A stretch of 64,000 nt of DNA from Pseudomonas wenzhouensis (GCF_021029445.1 NZ_CP072610.1:434001-498000), one strand, 5' to 3'. Positions 30,979 through 40,043 are shown, numbered from the stretch's first letter. A program made the numbers and translations. The notes: a model not told the origin generated them from the sequence alone.

Positions 30979-31790
30979 GGTCGTTCTTCTTCGTCAGGCG
31001 CGGGGCTGTAGACCCGCGGCGTGCTGTGATGAGGCAGGTGAATGAGGTTGAGGCGGTGGCGCCGCGCCCACTCCACGGTCAGGGCGGTAGGCGCGGACAG
31101 GCTTACCAGGGTACCGATGCCGGCACGTACCGCCTTGTGCAGCAACTCCAGGCTGCAGCGACTGGTGACCAGGGCGAAGCCGCCCAGGGTGTCGATACGT
31201 TCGCGGGCGAGGGCGCCGATCAGCTTGTCCAGCGCGTTGTGCCGGCCAATGTCTTCGCGGCACAGGCGAATCTCGCCGCTGGCGTCGATGAACAGTGCGG
31301 CATGCAGCGCGCCGCTGTGACGTGCCAGTTGCTGTTGCTCGCCAATGCGCTCACGCATGCCGCTGAGGTGTGCCAGTGGCGGCAAGGTGGCGCCAGGCAG
31401 GGCGGGCAGGGCCGGTAGTGCCTGTTCCAGGGCATCCACACCACACAGGCCACAGCCACTGGTGCCGGCCATTTGCCGACGTTGCTGCTTGAGCGCCCAG
31501 AAGGCACGACTGCTGACTTGCAGGCGTGCTTCGCGACTGTCGCCGATACCGCGTAGCTGGATGTCATAGATGTCGTCGATGGACTGAATCAGGTCGTTAG
31601 CGAGACTGAAACCGACGGCAAAATCTTCCAGGTGATGCGGCGAAACCATCATCACCGCCTGGTTCAGGTCGTTGTAACTGATTGCCAGGGCGCATTCTTC
31701 GGCCAACGCAGCCCGCTGTGCGCGGCCATCACCGAGTTCGGCGTAGGCATAGGCACTGGCGATGTAAGGCTGTGCGGCGGGCTTGGCCAT
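30975..31790 (-). CDS. fdhD: FdhD sulfurtransferase for formate dehydrogenase maturation
   Basis: 271 residues. FdhD moves sulfur from a cysteine desulfurase to the molybdenum cofactor of formate dehydrogenases. The essential cysteines are Cys113 and Cys116 in GTSGCGLCGVDAL, and LCREDIGRHNALDKLIG is a family signature. It directly precedes and overlaps the YdeP-type enzyme gene, which suggests that enzyme is its client. The LysR gene lies 94 bases upstream on the same strand. Confidence 0.95.
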   Translation of the reverse strand: MAKPAAQPYIASAYAYAELGDGRAQRAALAEECALAISYNDLNQAVMMVSPHHLEDFAVGFSLANDLIQSIDDIYDIQLRGIGDSREARLQVSSRAFWALKQQRRQMAGTSGCGLCGVDALEQALPALPALPGATLPPLAHLSGMRERIGEQQQLARHSGALHAALFIDASGEIRLCREDIGRHNALDKLIGALARERIDTLGGFALVTSRCSLELLHKAVRAGIGTLVSLSAPTALTVEWARRHRLNLIHLPHHSTPRVYSPAPDEEERP

Positions 31791-31884
31791 CGAGGCGTGC
31801 TCTGTGACAGATTGACACAGCTAAGCCTAGGCCCATGGCGGGGGAGCGTCTAATCGTTGGCTTTGATGCTCTGATCGATGCGCT

Positions 31885-32775
31885 CTATCGTTGGCTGGCG
31901 AGCCACTCCCGCGCTTCTTCGAAACAGGCCTGTGCCAAGGGTGAGGCTGGCGCGCTGCGGCGCATGATCAGTCCCTGTGCTGCCAGCGTATGGGCGCCCT
32001 CGATCGGCAGTAAGCGCAGATGACCATCGCTTGGCGCGCCATCGATGGGGATCGGCATGACGCTGCAGCACAGCCCGGCACTGACGGCCTGAGTCAAATG
32101 ATGCACGGCGTCGGCCTCCAGGCGTACCTGCGGAGTCAGCCCGCGCGCGCGGAAGCTGTGATCGATGGATTGGCGAAAATGCATGCCGGTGGAGAGCAGG
32201 CCCAGGGGCAGGTCGACCAGTTGTTCCCAGCGCAGGCTGCTGCTGATGAAGTGGAAGTGGCGCTGATCATAGAGCAGGCCCATGCGTGCTTCGGCCAGTT
32301 CCAGGCTGGCGAAGTGTTCGCGGTCGAGGCGGTCGAGATAGGACAGGCCCAGATCCAGTTGATTGCGCACCAGCCCTTCGAGGATCTGGTCGCTGCTCAG
32401 TGCATGCAACTGAAAACGCAGCCCCGGATGACGCTCGGCGAACAGGCTGATCAGGCGCATGGGGTCGAAACTGGCCAGCGGCACCACGCCCAGGCGCAGC
32501 GTACCCACCAGATGACCACGGCAGGCGGCTGCTTCGGCGAGCAAGCCATCCTGCGCCGCCAGCAGGCTGCGTGCCCAGGCCAGAATGCGCTCGCCCTCGG
32601 CACTGAAACCCTCGAAGCGCTGGCCACGGCGCACCAGCTCCAGGCCCAGTTCGTCTTCCAGCTGGCGCAGACGCATGGACAGCGTCGGCTGGGTGACGTG
32701 GCAGCGTGCAGCGGCCTGACCGAAGTGGCGGGTTTCGTCGAGGGCGACGAGGAACTTCAGTTGCTTGATGTCCAT
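31885..32775 (-). CDS. LysR-family transcriptional regulator
   Basis: 296 residues. A winged helix-turn-helix at the N-terminus (FLVALDETRHFGQAAARCHVTQPTLSMRLRQLEDELG) and a periplasmic-binding-like effector domain are visible. Downstream on the same strand are fdhD and the molybdo-oxidoreductase, which it may regulate; upstream, with an 8-base gap, is yrfG, so it may be co-transcribed with a nucleotidase. The ligand is not readable. Confidence 0.9.
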   Translation of the reverse strand: MDIKQLKFLVALDETRHFGQAAARCHVTQPTLSMRLRQLEDELGLELVRRGQRFEGFSAEGERILAWARSLLAAQDGLLAEAAACRGHLVGTLRLGVVPLASFDPMRLISLFAERHPGLRFQLHALSSDQILEGLVRNQLDLGLSYLDRLDREHFASLELAEARMGLLYDQRHFHFISSSLRWEQLVDLPLGLLSTGMHFRQSIDHSFRARGLTPQVRLEADAVHHLTQAVSAGLCCSVMPIPIDGAPSDGHLRLLPIEGAHTLAAQGLIMRRSAPASPLAQACFEEAREWLASQR

Positions 32776-32783
32776 GGGCGTCC

Positions 32784-33446
32784 TCAGAGGTCGGCGATCA
32801 GGGTACGGTAATCTTCGACTGCAGCAAATTCTTCGGTGTCTTTTGGGCCTGTCTGGCTATCGGGTTGGCGCACGGCGAGCAGATGGGCGACACCGAAGCG
32901 GCCGGCGCTGCGCAAAATCGGCAGGCTGTCGTCGATGAACAGGCTGCGCGCCGGGTCGAAATCGACGTCCTGGTGCAGGGCGAACCAGAACTGCTGGTCT
33001 TCCTTGGGGAAACCGTAGTCGTGAGAGCTGATCAGGCGCTCGAACCAGGGCGCCAGTTCGACCCGTTCCATCTTCAACGACAACGAATCGCGGTGCGCGT
33101 TGGTGATCAGCACCACGCGTTTGCCAGCCTCGCGCAGGGCACGCAGAAAGACTTCGGCATCCGCACGCAGGGCGATCAGGTGCGCCACCTCGCGCTTGAG
33201 CTCGCGGATCGAAAGGTTCAGCTCGCGGCTCCAGAAGTCGGTGCAGTACCAGTTCAGCGTGCCGGCGTGTTGGCGAAACAGCGGCAGCAGCTCGGCCTCG
33301 GCCAGCGCCAGGCTGATGCCATGGTGTTCGGCATAACGCTGCGGCAGGTGCTTGAGCCAGAAGTGATTGTCGAAGTGCAGATCGAGCAGGGTGCCGTCCA
33401 TGTCCAGCAGGACGGTGTCGATCTGGTGCCAGGGCAGTGCGGGCAT
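32784..33446 (-). CDS. yrfG: GMP/IMP nucleotidase YrfG (HAD superfamily)
   Basis: 220 residues. HAD motifs: VLLDMDGTLLDLHFDNHFW (motif I, catalytic Asps), VVLITNAHRDS (motif II), and GFPKEDQQFW with SLFIDDSLPIL (motifs III and IV). Removes phosphate from purine mononucleotides. I chose ATG 33446 because the family starts MPALPWHQIDTVLLDMDG; the longer frame covers the promoter region shared with the divergent nudE. Confidence 0.9.
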   Translation of the reverse strand: MPALPWHQIDTVLLDMDGTLLDLHFDNHFWLKHLPQRYAEHHGISLALAEAELLPLFRQHAGTLNWYCTDFWSRELNLSIRELKREVAHLIALRADAEVFLRALREAGKRVVLITNAHRDSLSLKMERVELAPWFERLISSHDYGFPKEDQQFWFALHQDVDFDPARSLFIDDSLPILRSAGRFGVAHLLAVRQPDSQTGPKDTEEFAAVEDYRTLIADL

Positions 33447-33555
33447 GCGTGGGTCTCGGTTGTGGCGATGGTTTCGCCTTGATGCAATCTCGCTCAGGGA
33501 TAATGCGAAAAGCCGCTGTATGATAACCCGCTCGGTCCCGCCAAGGAGTTGCCTC

Positions 33556-34122
33556 ATGCGCCAAAAACCCACGGTCCTCGCCCGCGAAATCGTCGCCAGC
33601 AGCCGCCTGTTTCGTGTCGAGCAAGTGCAGTTGCGCTTCTCCAATGGCGCTGAGCGCACCTATGAGCGACTGGTCGGCAAGGGTTCCGGCCATGGTGCGG
33701 TGATGGTGGTGGCGATGCTCGACGCCGAGCACGCGGTGCTGATCGAGGAGTACTGCGGCGGCACCGATGACTATCAGTTATCGCTGCCCAAAGGGTTGAT
33801 CGAGCCGGGTGAGGACGTGCTGGTCGCGGCCAATCGCGAACTCAAGGAAGAGGCCGGTTTTGGTGCGCATGAGCTGGAGTACGTCACCGAACTGAGCCTG
33901 TCGCCCGGTTACATGAGCCAGAAGATCCAGGTGGTGCTGGCGCGCAATCTGTACGAGGAGCGCCTGCCGGGGGACGAGCCCGAGCCGATGCGGGTCGAGC
34001 GTATCAGCCTGCGCGAGCTCTCCAGCCTGGCCCGCCACGAGCAATTCAGCGAAGGTCGTGCGCTGGCGGCGCTGTATCTGGTGCGCGACCTGCTGGCTCA
34101 GCGCGGGGAGTACCGTCCATGA
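33556..34122 (+). CDS. nudE: ADP compounds hydrolase NudE
   Basis: 188 residues. The Nudix box is complete: GLIEPGEDVLVAANRELKEE followed by AGF. NudE cleaves ADP-ribose, NADH and diadenosine polyphosphates, clearing potentially reactive nucleotides. The start follows AAGGAG by eight bases. Its stop overlaps the cysQ ATG, a conserved nudE-cysQ pairing. Confidence 0.93.
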   Translation: MRQKPTVLAREIVASSRLFRVEQVQLRFSNGAERTYERLVGKGSGHGAVMVVAMLDAEHAVLIEEYCGGTDDYQLSLPKGLIEPGEDVLVAANRELKEEAGFGAHELEYVTELSLSPGYMSQKIQVVLARNLYEERLPGDEPEPMRVERISLRELSSLARHEQFSEGRALAALYLVRDLLAQRGEYRP

Positions 34123-34937
34123 GCCATCCCTCCATCCCGAAGGTGATCGAGCTGGTTCGCGCTGCCGGTGCCGCAACGCTGCCGTATTGGCGTAGCGATG
34201 TGGCCGTGACGGAAAAGGCCGATGCCTCACCGGTGACCGCCGCCGACCTGGCTGCGCACCATATTCTGTTCGCTGGCCTGCAGGCGCTGGCGCCGGAGAT
34301 TCCGGTGCTGTCGGAAGAAGCAGCGGATATTCCCTTGAGCGAGCGCTCGGCCTGGACGCGCTGGTGGCTGGTCGATCCGCTCGATGGCACCAAGGAATTT
34401 ATCGCCGGTTCTGAAGAGTTCACGGTCAATGTCGCCTTGATCGAGCAAGGCCGCGTGGTCTTTGGTGTGGTGGGTATTCCCGCCAATGGCCGCTGCTATT
34501 ACGGTGGCGCCGGCCTGGGCGCCTGGTGCAGCGAAGCGCCTGGCACCGAGCAGTCGATCAGCGTGCGCCTGGCGCCTGCGCAGGGTTTTACCCTGGTGGC
34601 CAGCAAGCGCCATTCGAGTCCGGCGCAGGAAACCTTACTGGCTGGTTTGGCCGCCCGTTTTGGTGAGCCGGCGCTGGCCAATATCGGCAGCTCGTTGAAG
34701 TTCTGCCTGCTGGCCGAAGGCAATGCCGACTGCTACCCGCGTCTGGCGCCCACCTCGCAGTGGGACACCGCTGCGGCGCAGGGCGTGCTGGAAGGGGCGG
34801 GTGGCGAAGTGCTGAATCTGGCTGGCGAAGTGCTGACCTACGAGGCGCGCGAATCCTTCCTCAACCCCTCGTTCCTGGCCTTGCCGGCTGCCGCCGAGTG
34901 GCGTGGCGAGCTGATCGAACTGGCCAGCGGCCTGTAG
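34119..34937 (+). CDS. cysQ: 3'(2'),5'-bisphosphate nucleotidase CysQ
   Basis: 272 residues of the inositol monophosphatase superfamily. Metal-binding motifs are VLSEEAAD, WLVDPLDGTKEFIAG and APTSQWDTAAAQGVLEGAGG. It degrades 3'-phosphoadenosine 5'-phosphate, a toxic by-product of sulfate assimilation. Coupled to nudE by ATGA. Its TAG stop codon lies inside the family B repeat that follows, so the repeat abuts the coding end exactly. Confidence 0.95.
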   Translation: MSHPSIPKVIELVRAAGAATLPYWRSDVAVTEKADASPVTAADLAAHHILFAGLQALAPEIPVLSEEAADIPLSERSAWTRWWLVDPLDGTKEFIAGSEEFTVNVALIEQGRVVFGVVGIPANGRCYYGGAGLGAWCSEAPGTEQSISVRLAPAQGFTLVASKRHSSPAQETLLAGLAARFGEPALANIGSSLKFCLLAEGNADCYPRLAPTSQWDTAAAQGVLEGAGGEVLNLAGEVLTYEARESFLNPSFLALPAAAEWRGELIELASGL

Positions 34938-34997
34938 GGTGCGCTGTGCGCACCGAGAGCTGCGCGGAATATTGCTGGTGCGCACAGCGCACCCTAC
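34934..34997. repeat. palindromic pair, family B copy 3
   Basis: gtagggtgcgctgtgcgcacc and ggtgcgcacagcgcaccctac are perfect inverse copies 22 bases apart, the best-preserved pair in the window. It begins on the cysQ stop codon and ends 17 bases before the convergent fabY stop, so it can act as a shared bidirectional 3' hairpin. Confidence 0.9.
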
Positions 34998-35013
34998 AGG
35001 TTCTGCGTAAACC

Positions 35014-36921
35014 TCAATCGAGCATGTCGCTGTAACGCGCGTCCTTCCTGAACACCAGCGGCTGGTCGAAGCCCGGCACCTTCACTTCTTCGGTGGTGAT
35101 GGAGATCGCCTGGTCGTCGATCATGTCGTTGCCGAAGTTGTAGATGATGTCCAGTTTGCCCAGCAGCGCCTGACTGTCGTAGGCGGCAGCAGCGGCGCGG
35201 GTAGCCTCGCGGCGCGCCAGGTAGGCGTCGAAGGCGGCCTGGCCGTGGCGCTTGCGCAGCATGCACTCGACCACGTGCGGGGCCAGTACCAGGGCGCTGG
35301 CGTTGTTGCCGCCAAAGCCCTTGGAGTTGATGAAGGCCACGTCCAGCGCGTGCTCACCCACTTTGCGATCGATGGTGGACAGGCTCAGATGAGCCTGATG
35401 CACGTCAGCGGCGACCGCATCGATGGTCTTCAGGCCCGGCACGATGCCGTACTTGAAGGCGCCGAGCGCAGCGATCACCTGGTCGCCGCTGGCGGTGGCC
35501 AGGGAGTGGCCGACGAAGGCCTTCACTGCGGTGACCGGCCACTGTTCGATACCGAAGGCGGCGGCGACGCGGTCGAGAATCTCCGACTCGGTAACGCGGT
35601 TGGCCGGGGTGCTGGAACCATGGGCGTGGACGAAGCTGCGGTTGCGCACGGCGTCCAGGCCGAGCAGCTGCACGGCGCTGGCCACGGCCTTGGCCACGGT
35701 CAGGTAGTTGCCTGGGCCGGGGGCGGAAATGGATTTCTTGAAGCCATCGGCGTTGATGAACACGTCCGGCACCGCGCCGTGAATGTCGGCGCCCAGTTCC
35801 AGGGCCAGTTCGTCGTCCATCAGCACCACGAACTGGCAGGCCTCGGCCAGGGTGAAGCCGCAGTTGTCGCCGAACGGGCGGCTGGCGCGGCGGAAGTCCA
35901 CCTCGCTCTTGCCCTCGATCTGGCGCAGACCTTCTTCGGTGGCCAGCGCGCCCATGGCGCCGTAGCCCTCGATGCACTCCTGGTTGATCGGCGCCTCGCT
36001 GCTGCCGACGATGACCACGCGCGCCTTGCCTGCGGCGATCTGCTCGATGCCTTTCTGCAGGTTATAGAGGAAGGTGGCGCAGGCGCCGGTGATGCTGCCG
36101 GTGGTGCCGACGCTGCCGAGCACGTAGGCGTTGATGAAGTCGGCCGGCATGGTATTCAGGCCCAGGGCCAGTTGCTTGGCGGTCACGCGGCCACCCTTGA
36201 GGCGCGACTGCATCATGCCGCCGAAACCGTTCTCGTCGAGCTGGCTCATGATGCAGCTGGCGAACACGGCGATTTCGTCGGGGGCGACATGCTGGACGAT
36301 ACGCTGCCAGTCGATGCCCACCGAACGCAGCGCGTCGGTGACGCCGACCACGGTCATGGCCAGGCCGCGTGGATGAAAGCGCGCGTTGTACAGTTCGCTC
36401 GGCTCGAAGCCGGTGGGCAACTGACCGGCGGACTTCACCGCCAGTGGGCGGTAGCTGTCGACCTTGAATTCGCAGCTGTCATGCAAGGTGACGCATACCT
36501 CATTGCCTTCGAGCTCTTCGACCGACCAGTTGGCCGGCAGCGGCTCGGGCAGTTGCTTGCGCTGAGTCATGAAACTCAGGCTGGCGCCGTTGCTGGGTGC
36601 AACGCTGATGCTCTTCTGCCAGTGGGCTGCGTCCGGGTCCAGGTGCTGCTGCTCGATGCGGCGCACCAGGGTGCCGGCCAGGATCTGCTTGGCGTAGCGG
36701 CTTTCGATCTCGGCCAGGCTCAGCGGTTGGCCGTCCTGATCCTGGTACTGGCCGTCGACCACGCGCACCAGTTTCATCATCTGCGCCAGCCCGGCCAGGG
36801 TTTCCTGGCGCGCCTGGGGCTCCAGCGACTCCTGCACGGTGCGACGAAAACCATGGTGGAAGGAGCTGCGCCCGGCTGCGTTGTAACCCCCAAAACCCAC
36901 GATCACAGGTAAGCGCGACAT
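35014..36921 (-). CDS. fabY: beta-ketoacyl-ACP synthase FabY
   Basis: 635 residues, much longer than FabF or FabH (about 410 and 320). An N-terminal region of about 200 residues precedes a thiolase-fold synthase with catalytic Cys (ITGACATFLYNLQKG), His (FVHAHGSSTPANRV) and His (KAFVGHSLATASGD). In P. aeruginosa the equivalent PA5174 was shown to be the main initiator of fatty acid synthesis, condensing acetyl-CoA with malonyl-ACP and replacing FabH. AGGAGC lies 10 bases before the ATG. It converges with cysQ. Confidence 0.92.
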   Translation of the reverse strand: MSRLPVIVGFGGYNAAGRSSFHHGFRRTVQESLEPQARQETLAGLAQMMKLVRVVDGQYQDQDGQPLSLAEIESRYAKQILAGTLVRRIEQQHLDPDAAHWQKSISVAPSNGASLSFMTQRKQLPEPLPANWSVEELEGNEVCVTLHDSCEFKVDSYRPLAVKSAGQLPTGFEPSELYNARFHPRGLAMTVVGVTDALRSVGIDWQRIVQHVAPDEIAVFASCIMSQLDENGFGGMMQSRLKGGRVTAKQLALGLNTMPADFINAYVLGSVGTTGSITGACATFLYNLQKGIEQIAAGKARVVIVGSSEAPINQECIEGYGAMGALATEEGLRQIEGKSEVDFRRASRPFGDNCGFTLAEACQFVVLMDDELALELGADIHGAVPDVFINADGFKKSISAPGPGNYLTVAKAVASAVQLLGLDAVRNRSFVHAHGSSTPANRVTESEILDRVAAAFGIEQWPVTAVKAFVGHSLATASGDQVIAALGAFKYGIVPGLKTIDAVAADVHQAHLSLSTIDRKVGEHALDVAFINSKGFGGNNASALVLAPHVVECMLRKRHGQAAFDAYLARREATRAAAAAYDSQALLGKLDIIYNFGNDMIDDQAISITTEEVKVPGFDQPLVFRKDARYSDMLD

Positions 36922-37107
36922 AACTCAAAAGCTCCTGAACAAGGCCAGCGCGACGCCAGGCCGGCGCCTCTGGGCGCGAGCGGGGTCATAGGGCGGTGGC
37001 ATTTGGAAAATTTCGGCTGCCTAACCTGACGTGGATCATGACCGTCGAGTCACTCATTCGTCCAATGTCGTGGCAGGTGAGCGGCGTGTCGCAGGTGGGA
37101 AGGTGCA

Positions 37108-37181
37108 GTAGGTGCGCCGTGCGCACCAAGAACCTTCTAGAGGCTGGTGCGCATAGCCTGGGTTACCCCGCGACACCCTAC
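37108..37181. repeat. palindromic pair, family B copy 4 (degenerate)
   Basis: gtaggtgcgccgtgcgcacc pairs with a decayed ggtgcgcatag ... acaccctac, disrupted by an insertion. It lies in the 298-base gap between fabY and pyrX (36922-37219). I see no other gene, promoter or terminator in that gap that I can support. Confidence 0.65.
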
Positions 37182-37219
37182 GGAGCTGGCGAGCCCGCCG
37201 GGTGGCGGGCTCGAAGGGC

Positions 37220-38491
37220 TCAGCTCTGGTAGCTGATATGCCCGTCGACCAGCGTGTAGCGCACCGCGCCAGGCAGGCAGTGGCCGATGAACGGGCAATT
37301 GCTGCCCTTGGAGTACCACTGCTCGCCAGCGACGGTGGAGGCCTGCGCATCGAACAGCACGATATCGGCAGCGCCGCCGACGCTCAGCGTGCCGGCCGGC
37401 AGGCGCAAGGCGGCAGCCGGGCCACTGGAGAGGCGTGCCAGCAGCGTCGGCAGATCCAGCAGGCCGTCCTGCACCAGAGTCAGGGCCAGCGGCAGCAGGA
37501 GCTGCACGCTGCTGATGCCAGGCTCGGTAGCGGCAAAGGGCGCCAGCTTGGCATCGCGCTCGTGCGGCTGGTGGTGGCTGGCGATGGACGAGATCACTCC
37601 GGCCTTAACAGCCTCGCGCAGGCCGTCACGGTCGGCACGCGAGCGCAGCGGTGGCTGCACATGGTAGAGGCTGGAAAAATCGATCAGTGCTTCATCGGTG
37701 AGGATCAACTGGTACAGCGCTACATCGGCGGTCACCGGCAGGCCGCGGGCCTGGGCCGCGGCGATCAGTTCGGCGCCACGGGCGCTGGTGATCTGGCTGA
37801 AGTGCGCGCGCACGCCGCTCTGTTCCACCAGCAGCAGGTCGCGGGCCAGGGCCACGGTTTCGGCGGTTTCCGGGATACCGGCTAGGCCGAGGAAGCTGGC
37901 GGTCGGGCCTTCGTGCGCCAGGCCGCCTTCGGCCAGATCGGCATCCTGCGAATGGAAAATCACCTGCAGGTCGAAGGTGGCCGCATATTCCAGCGCGCGA
38001 CGCAGGGTGCGGCTACTGCGGAAGTTGTCCAGGCCGTTGCCGAAGGCCACGCAACCGGCATCGCGCAGCGCAACGAGCTCTGCAAGCTGCTCGCCAGCCA
38101 GGCCCTTGCTCAGCGCGCCGATGGGGAACACCTTGGTGTGCCCGGCTTCGCGGGCGCGGTCGAGGATCAGCTCGGCCACCGCCGAGGTGTCCAGCACCGG
38201 CTTGGTGAGCGGCGGGCAGCACAGGCTGGTGACGCCGCCTGCGGCTGCAGCCAGGGTTTCCGTGGCGATGCTGCCCTTGCGGCTGTAGCCCGGCTCGCGC
38301 AGGGCCACCGACAAGTCGACCAGGCCAGGTGCAGCGATCAGTCCTTGGGCGTCGAGGGCCTTGTCGGCGACGAAGCCAGCAGGCGCCTGGCCGATGGCGA
38401 CCAGCTTGGTGCCGTCGATATAGAGGTCAGTGACCTGATCCAGGCCGCTGGCCGGGTCAATCACGCGGGCGCCGAGGATTGCGGTACGCAT
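37220..38491 (-). CDS. pyrX: non-catalytic dihydroorotase-like protein PyrX (PyrC')
   Basis: 423 residues, amidohydrolase fold of type I dihydroorotase. Active enzymes have PGLVDxHxHLREPG; here the segment is PGLVDLSVALREPG with S61 and A63 replacing the metal-binding HxH. The catalytic Asp region DHAPH is also changed (IASHHQPH). It should therefore be inactive. In pseudomonads this protein is needed as a scaffold for the dodecameric aspartate transcarbamoylase with PyrB. Its ATG shares a base with the pyrB stop (TGATG). Confidence 0.93.
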   Translation of the reverse strand: MRTAILGARVIDPASGLDQVTDLYIDGTKLVAIGQAPAGFVADKALDAQGLIAAPGLVDLSVALREPGYSRKGSIATETLAAAAGGVTSLCCPPLTKPVLDTSAVAELILDRAREAGHTKVFPIGALSKGLAGEQLAELVALRDAGCVAFGNGLDNFRSSRTLRRALEYAATFDLQVIFHSQDADLAEGGLAHEGPTASFLGLAGIPETAETVALARDLLLVEQSGVRAHFSQITSARGAELIAAAQARGLPVTADVALYQLILTDEALIDFSSLYHVQPPLRSRADRDGLREAVKAGVISSIASHHQPHERDAKLAPFAATEPGISSVQLLLPLALTLVQDGLLDLPTLLARLSSGPAAALRLPAGTLSVGGAADIVLFDAQASTVAGEQWYSKGSNCPFIGHCLPGAVRYTLVDGHISYQS

Positions 38492-39498
38492 CAGTTGGCC
38501 TCCTCGGCGTTGAGTTGACGTTGGGCATTCTGCCCGCTCATGGCCATCGACAGCACGGCCATGCGGATGGCGATGCCGTAGGTGACCTGGTTGAGGATCA
38601 CCGACTGCGGGCCGTCAGCCACTGCCGACTCGATCTCCACGCCGCGGTTGATCGGGCCTGGGTGCATCACCAGGGCATCCGGCTTGGCCAGTTTCAGGCG
38701 CTGCTCGGTGAGGCCGAACAGGCGATAGAACTCGCCCTCGCTGGGCAGCAGGCCGCCCTGCATGCGCTCGCGCTGCAGGCGCAGCATGATCACCACGTCG
38801 ACGTCCTTGAGGCCTTCATTGGCATCACTGAATACGCGCACACCGTAGCTTTCCTCCAGGCCGACGGGCAGCAGGGTCTTCGGCGCAATGACGCGGATAT
38901 CCGGGCAGCCCAGGGTCTTCAGCGCCAACATGTTCGAGCGTGCCACCCGCGAGTGCAGGATGTCGCCGACGATGGCCACCGACAGGTTCTCGAAGTCGCC
39001 CTTGTGGCGGCGGATGGTGAGCATGTCGAGCATGCCCTGGGTCGGGTGCGCGTGGCGGCCGTCGCCACCGTTGATGATCGCCAGGTTCGGGCACACGTGC
39101 TCGGCGATGAAGTGCGCGGCGCCGGAGTCGGCATGGCGCACGACGAAGATGTCGGCGGCCATGGCTTCGAGGTTGCGCAGGGTGTCGAACAGCGTCTCGC
39201 CCTTGCTGGTGGAACTGGTGGAGACGTTGAGGCTGATGACGTCGGCCGACAGGCGCTGGGCGGCCAGCTCGAAGGTGGTGCGGGTGCGCGTGGAATTCTC
39301 GAAGAACACGTTGCACACGGTCTTACCGCGCAGCAGTGGGACCTTCTTCACCGCGCGCGCGCCGACTTCGAGGAAGGAGTCGGCGGTGTCGAGGATTTCG
39401 GTCAACAGCTCGCGGGGCAGGCCGTCGAGTGAGAGGAAGTGGCGCAACTGACCTTGATCGTTCAGTTGCAGCGGGCGCTTGGCGGCGAGTGGCGTCAT
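38491..39498 (-). CDS. pyrB: aspartate carbamoyltransferase catalytic subunit
   Basis: 335 residues. Condenses carbamoyl phosphate and aspartate in pyrimidine synthesis. The carbamoyl phosphate site [28 protein letters not shown] and the aspartate loop [11 protein letters not shown] are intact. It is longer at the N-terminus than E. coli PyrB, typical of the class that forms a complex with PyrX rather than with PyrI. Between pyrR and pyrX, coupled to pyrX. Confidence 0.96.
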   Translation of the reverse strand: MTPLAAKRPLQLNDQGQLRHFLSLDGLPRELLTEILDTADSFLEVGARAVKKVPLLRGKTVCNVFFENSTRTRTTFELAAQRLSADVISLNVSTSSTSKGETLFDTLRNLEAMAADIFVVRHADSGAAHFIAEHVCPNLAIINGGDGRHAHPTQGMLDMLTIRRHKGDFENLSVAIVGDILHSRVARSNMLALKTLGCPDIRVIAPKTLLPVGLEESYGVRVFSDANEGLKDVDVVIMLRLQRERMQGGLLPSEGEFYRLFGLTEQRLKLAKPDALVMHPGPINRGVEIESAVADGPQSVILNQVTYGIAIRMAVLSMAMSGQNAQRQLNAEEAN

Positions 39499-39509
39499 CG
39501 CAGGGAGTC

Positions 39510-40013
39510 TCAGTTGGCGAGCGTCTGGAGTTCGAGGGTCAGCGGCGTGGGGCCGGACAATTTTACCCGCTCGTTGGCGGCCAGCGACAGGGTGGCGCCG
39601 ACCACATCGGGGCGGATCGGCAGTTCGCGAGCGTTGAGGTCGAGCAGGCTGACCAGGGTCACGCTGGCCGGGCGGCCGTAGTCGAACAGTTCATTCAGCG
39701 CGGCGCGGATTGTGCGCCCGCTCATCAGTACGTCGTCGATCAGTACCAGGTGCTGGCCTTCGATCTCGAACGGCAGCTCGGACGGCTGCACCTGTGGGTG
39801 CAGGCCGTTCTGGGTGAAATCGTCACGGTAGAAGGACACGTCGAGCACGCCCAGTGCGTCGTCACGGCCAAGGGCGGCCAGCAAAGCCTGGGCGACCCAG
39901 ACGCCGCCCGTGCGGATGCCGATAAAACGCGGCTCGCCGATCTGGCGTTGGTTGAGATGCTGAGTCAGGGCACTGGCCATGGCCGGCAGCAGGTCGTTGG
40001 GGTTCGGTAGCAT
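39510..40013 (-). CDS. pyrR: PyrR bifunctional regulator / uracil phosphoribosyltransferase
   Basis: 167 residues. The PRPP-binding motif [22 protein letters not shown] and the N-terminal [13 protein letters not shown] are present. In Gram-positives PyrR attenuates pyr mRNA; in Pseudomonas its regulatory part is less clear. The 30-base gap to ruvX upstream leaves no room for an attenuator in front of pyrR, and the pyrR-pyrB gap is only 11 bases, so classical attenuation looks unlikely here. Confidence 0.93.
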   Translation of the reverse strand: MLPNPNDLLPAMASALTQHLNQRQIGEPRFIGIRTGGVWVAQALLAALGRDDALGVLDVSFYRDDFTQNGLHPQVQPSELPFEIEGQHLVLIDDVLMSGRTIRAALNELFDYGRPASVTLVSLLDLNARELPIRPDVVGATLSLAANERVKLSGPTPLTLELQTLAN

Positions 40014-40043
40014 GGCGAAACTCCTTGGTGCGGGCCGATTCGC

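Noticed and set aside
34934..34997. Family B repeat as a rho-independent terminator
   Set aside because: The stem is strong but no T-run follows on either strand, and single units elsewhere are not tied to terminators.
35245..36912. Antisense frame over fabY; similar ones over the helicase gene (14479-16146), pilJ (44895-46829) and the YdeP-type gene (29161-31011)
   Set aside because: All mirror strongly supported genes and consist of alanine/glycine/histidine/glutamine-rich sequence.
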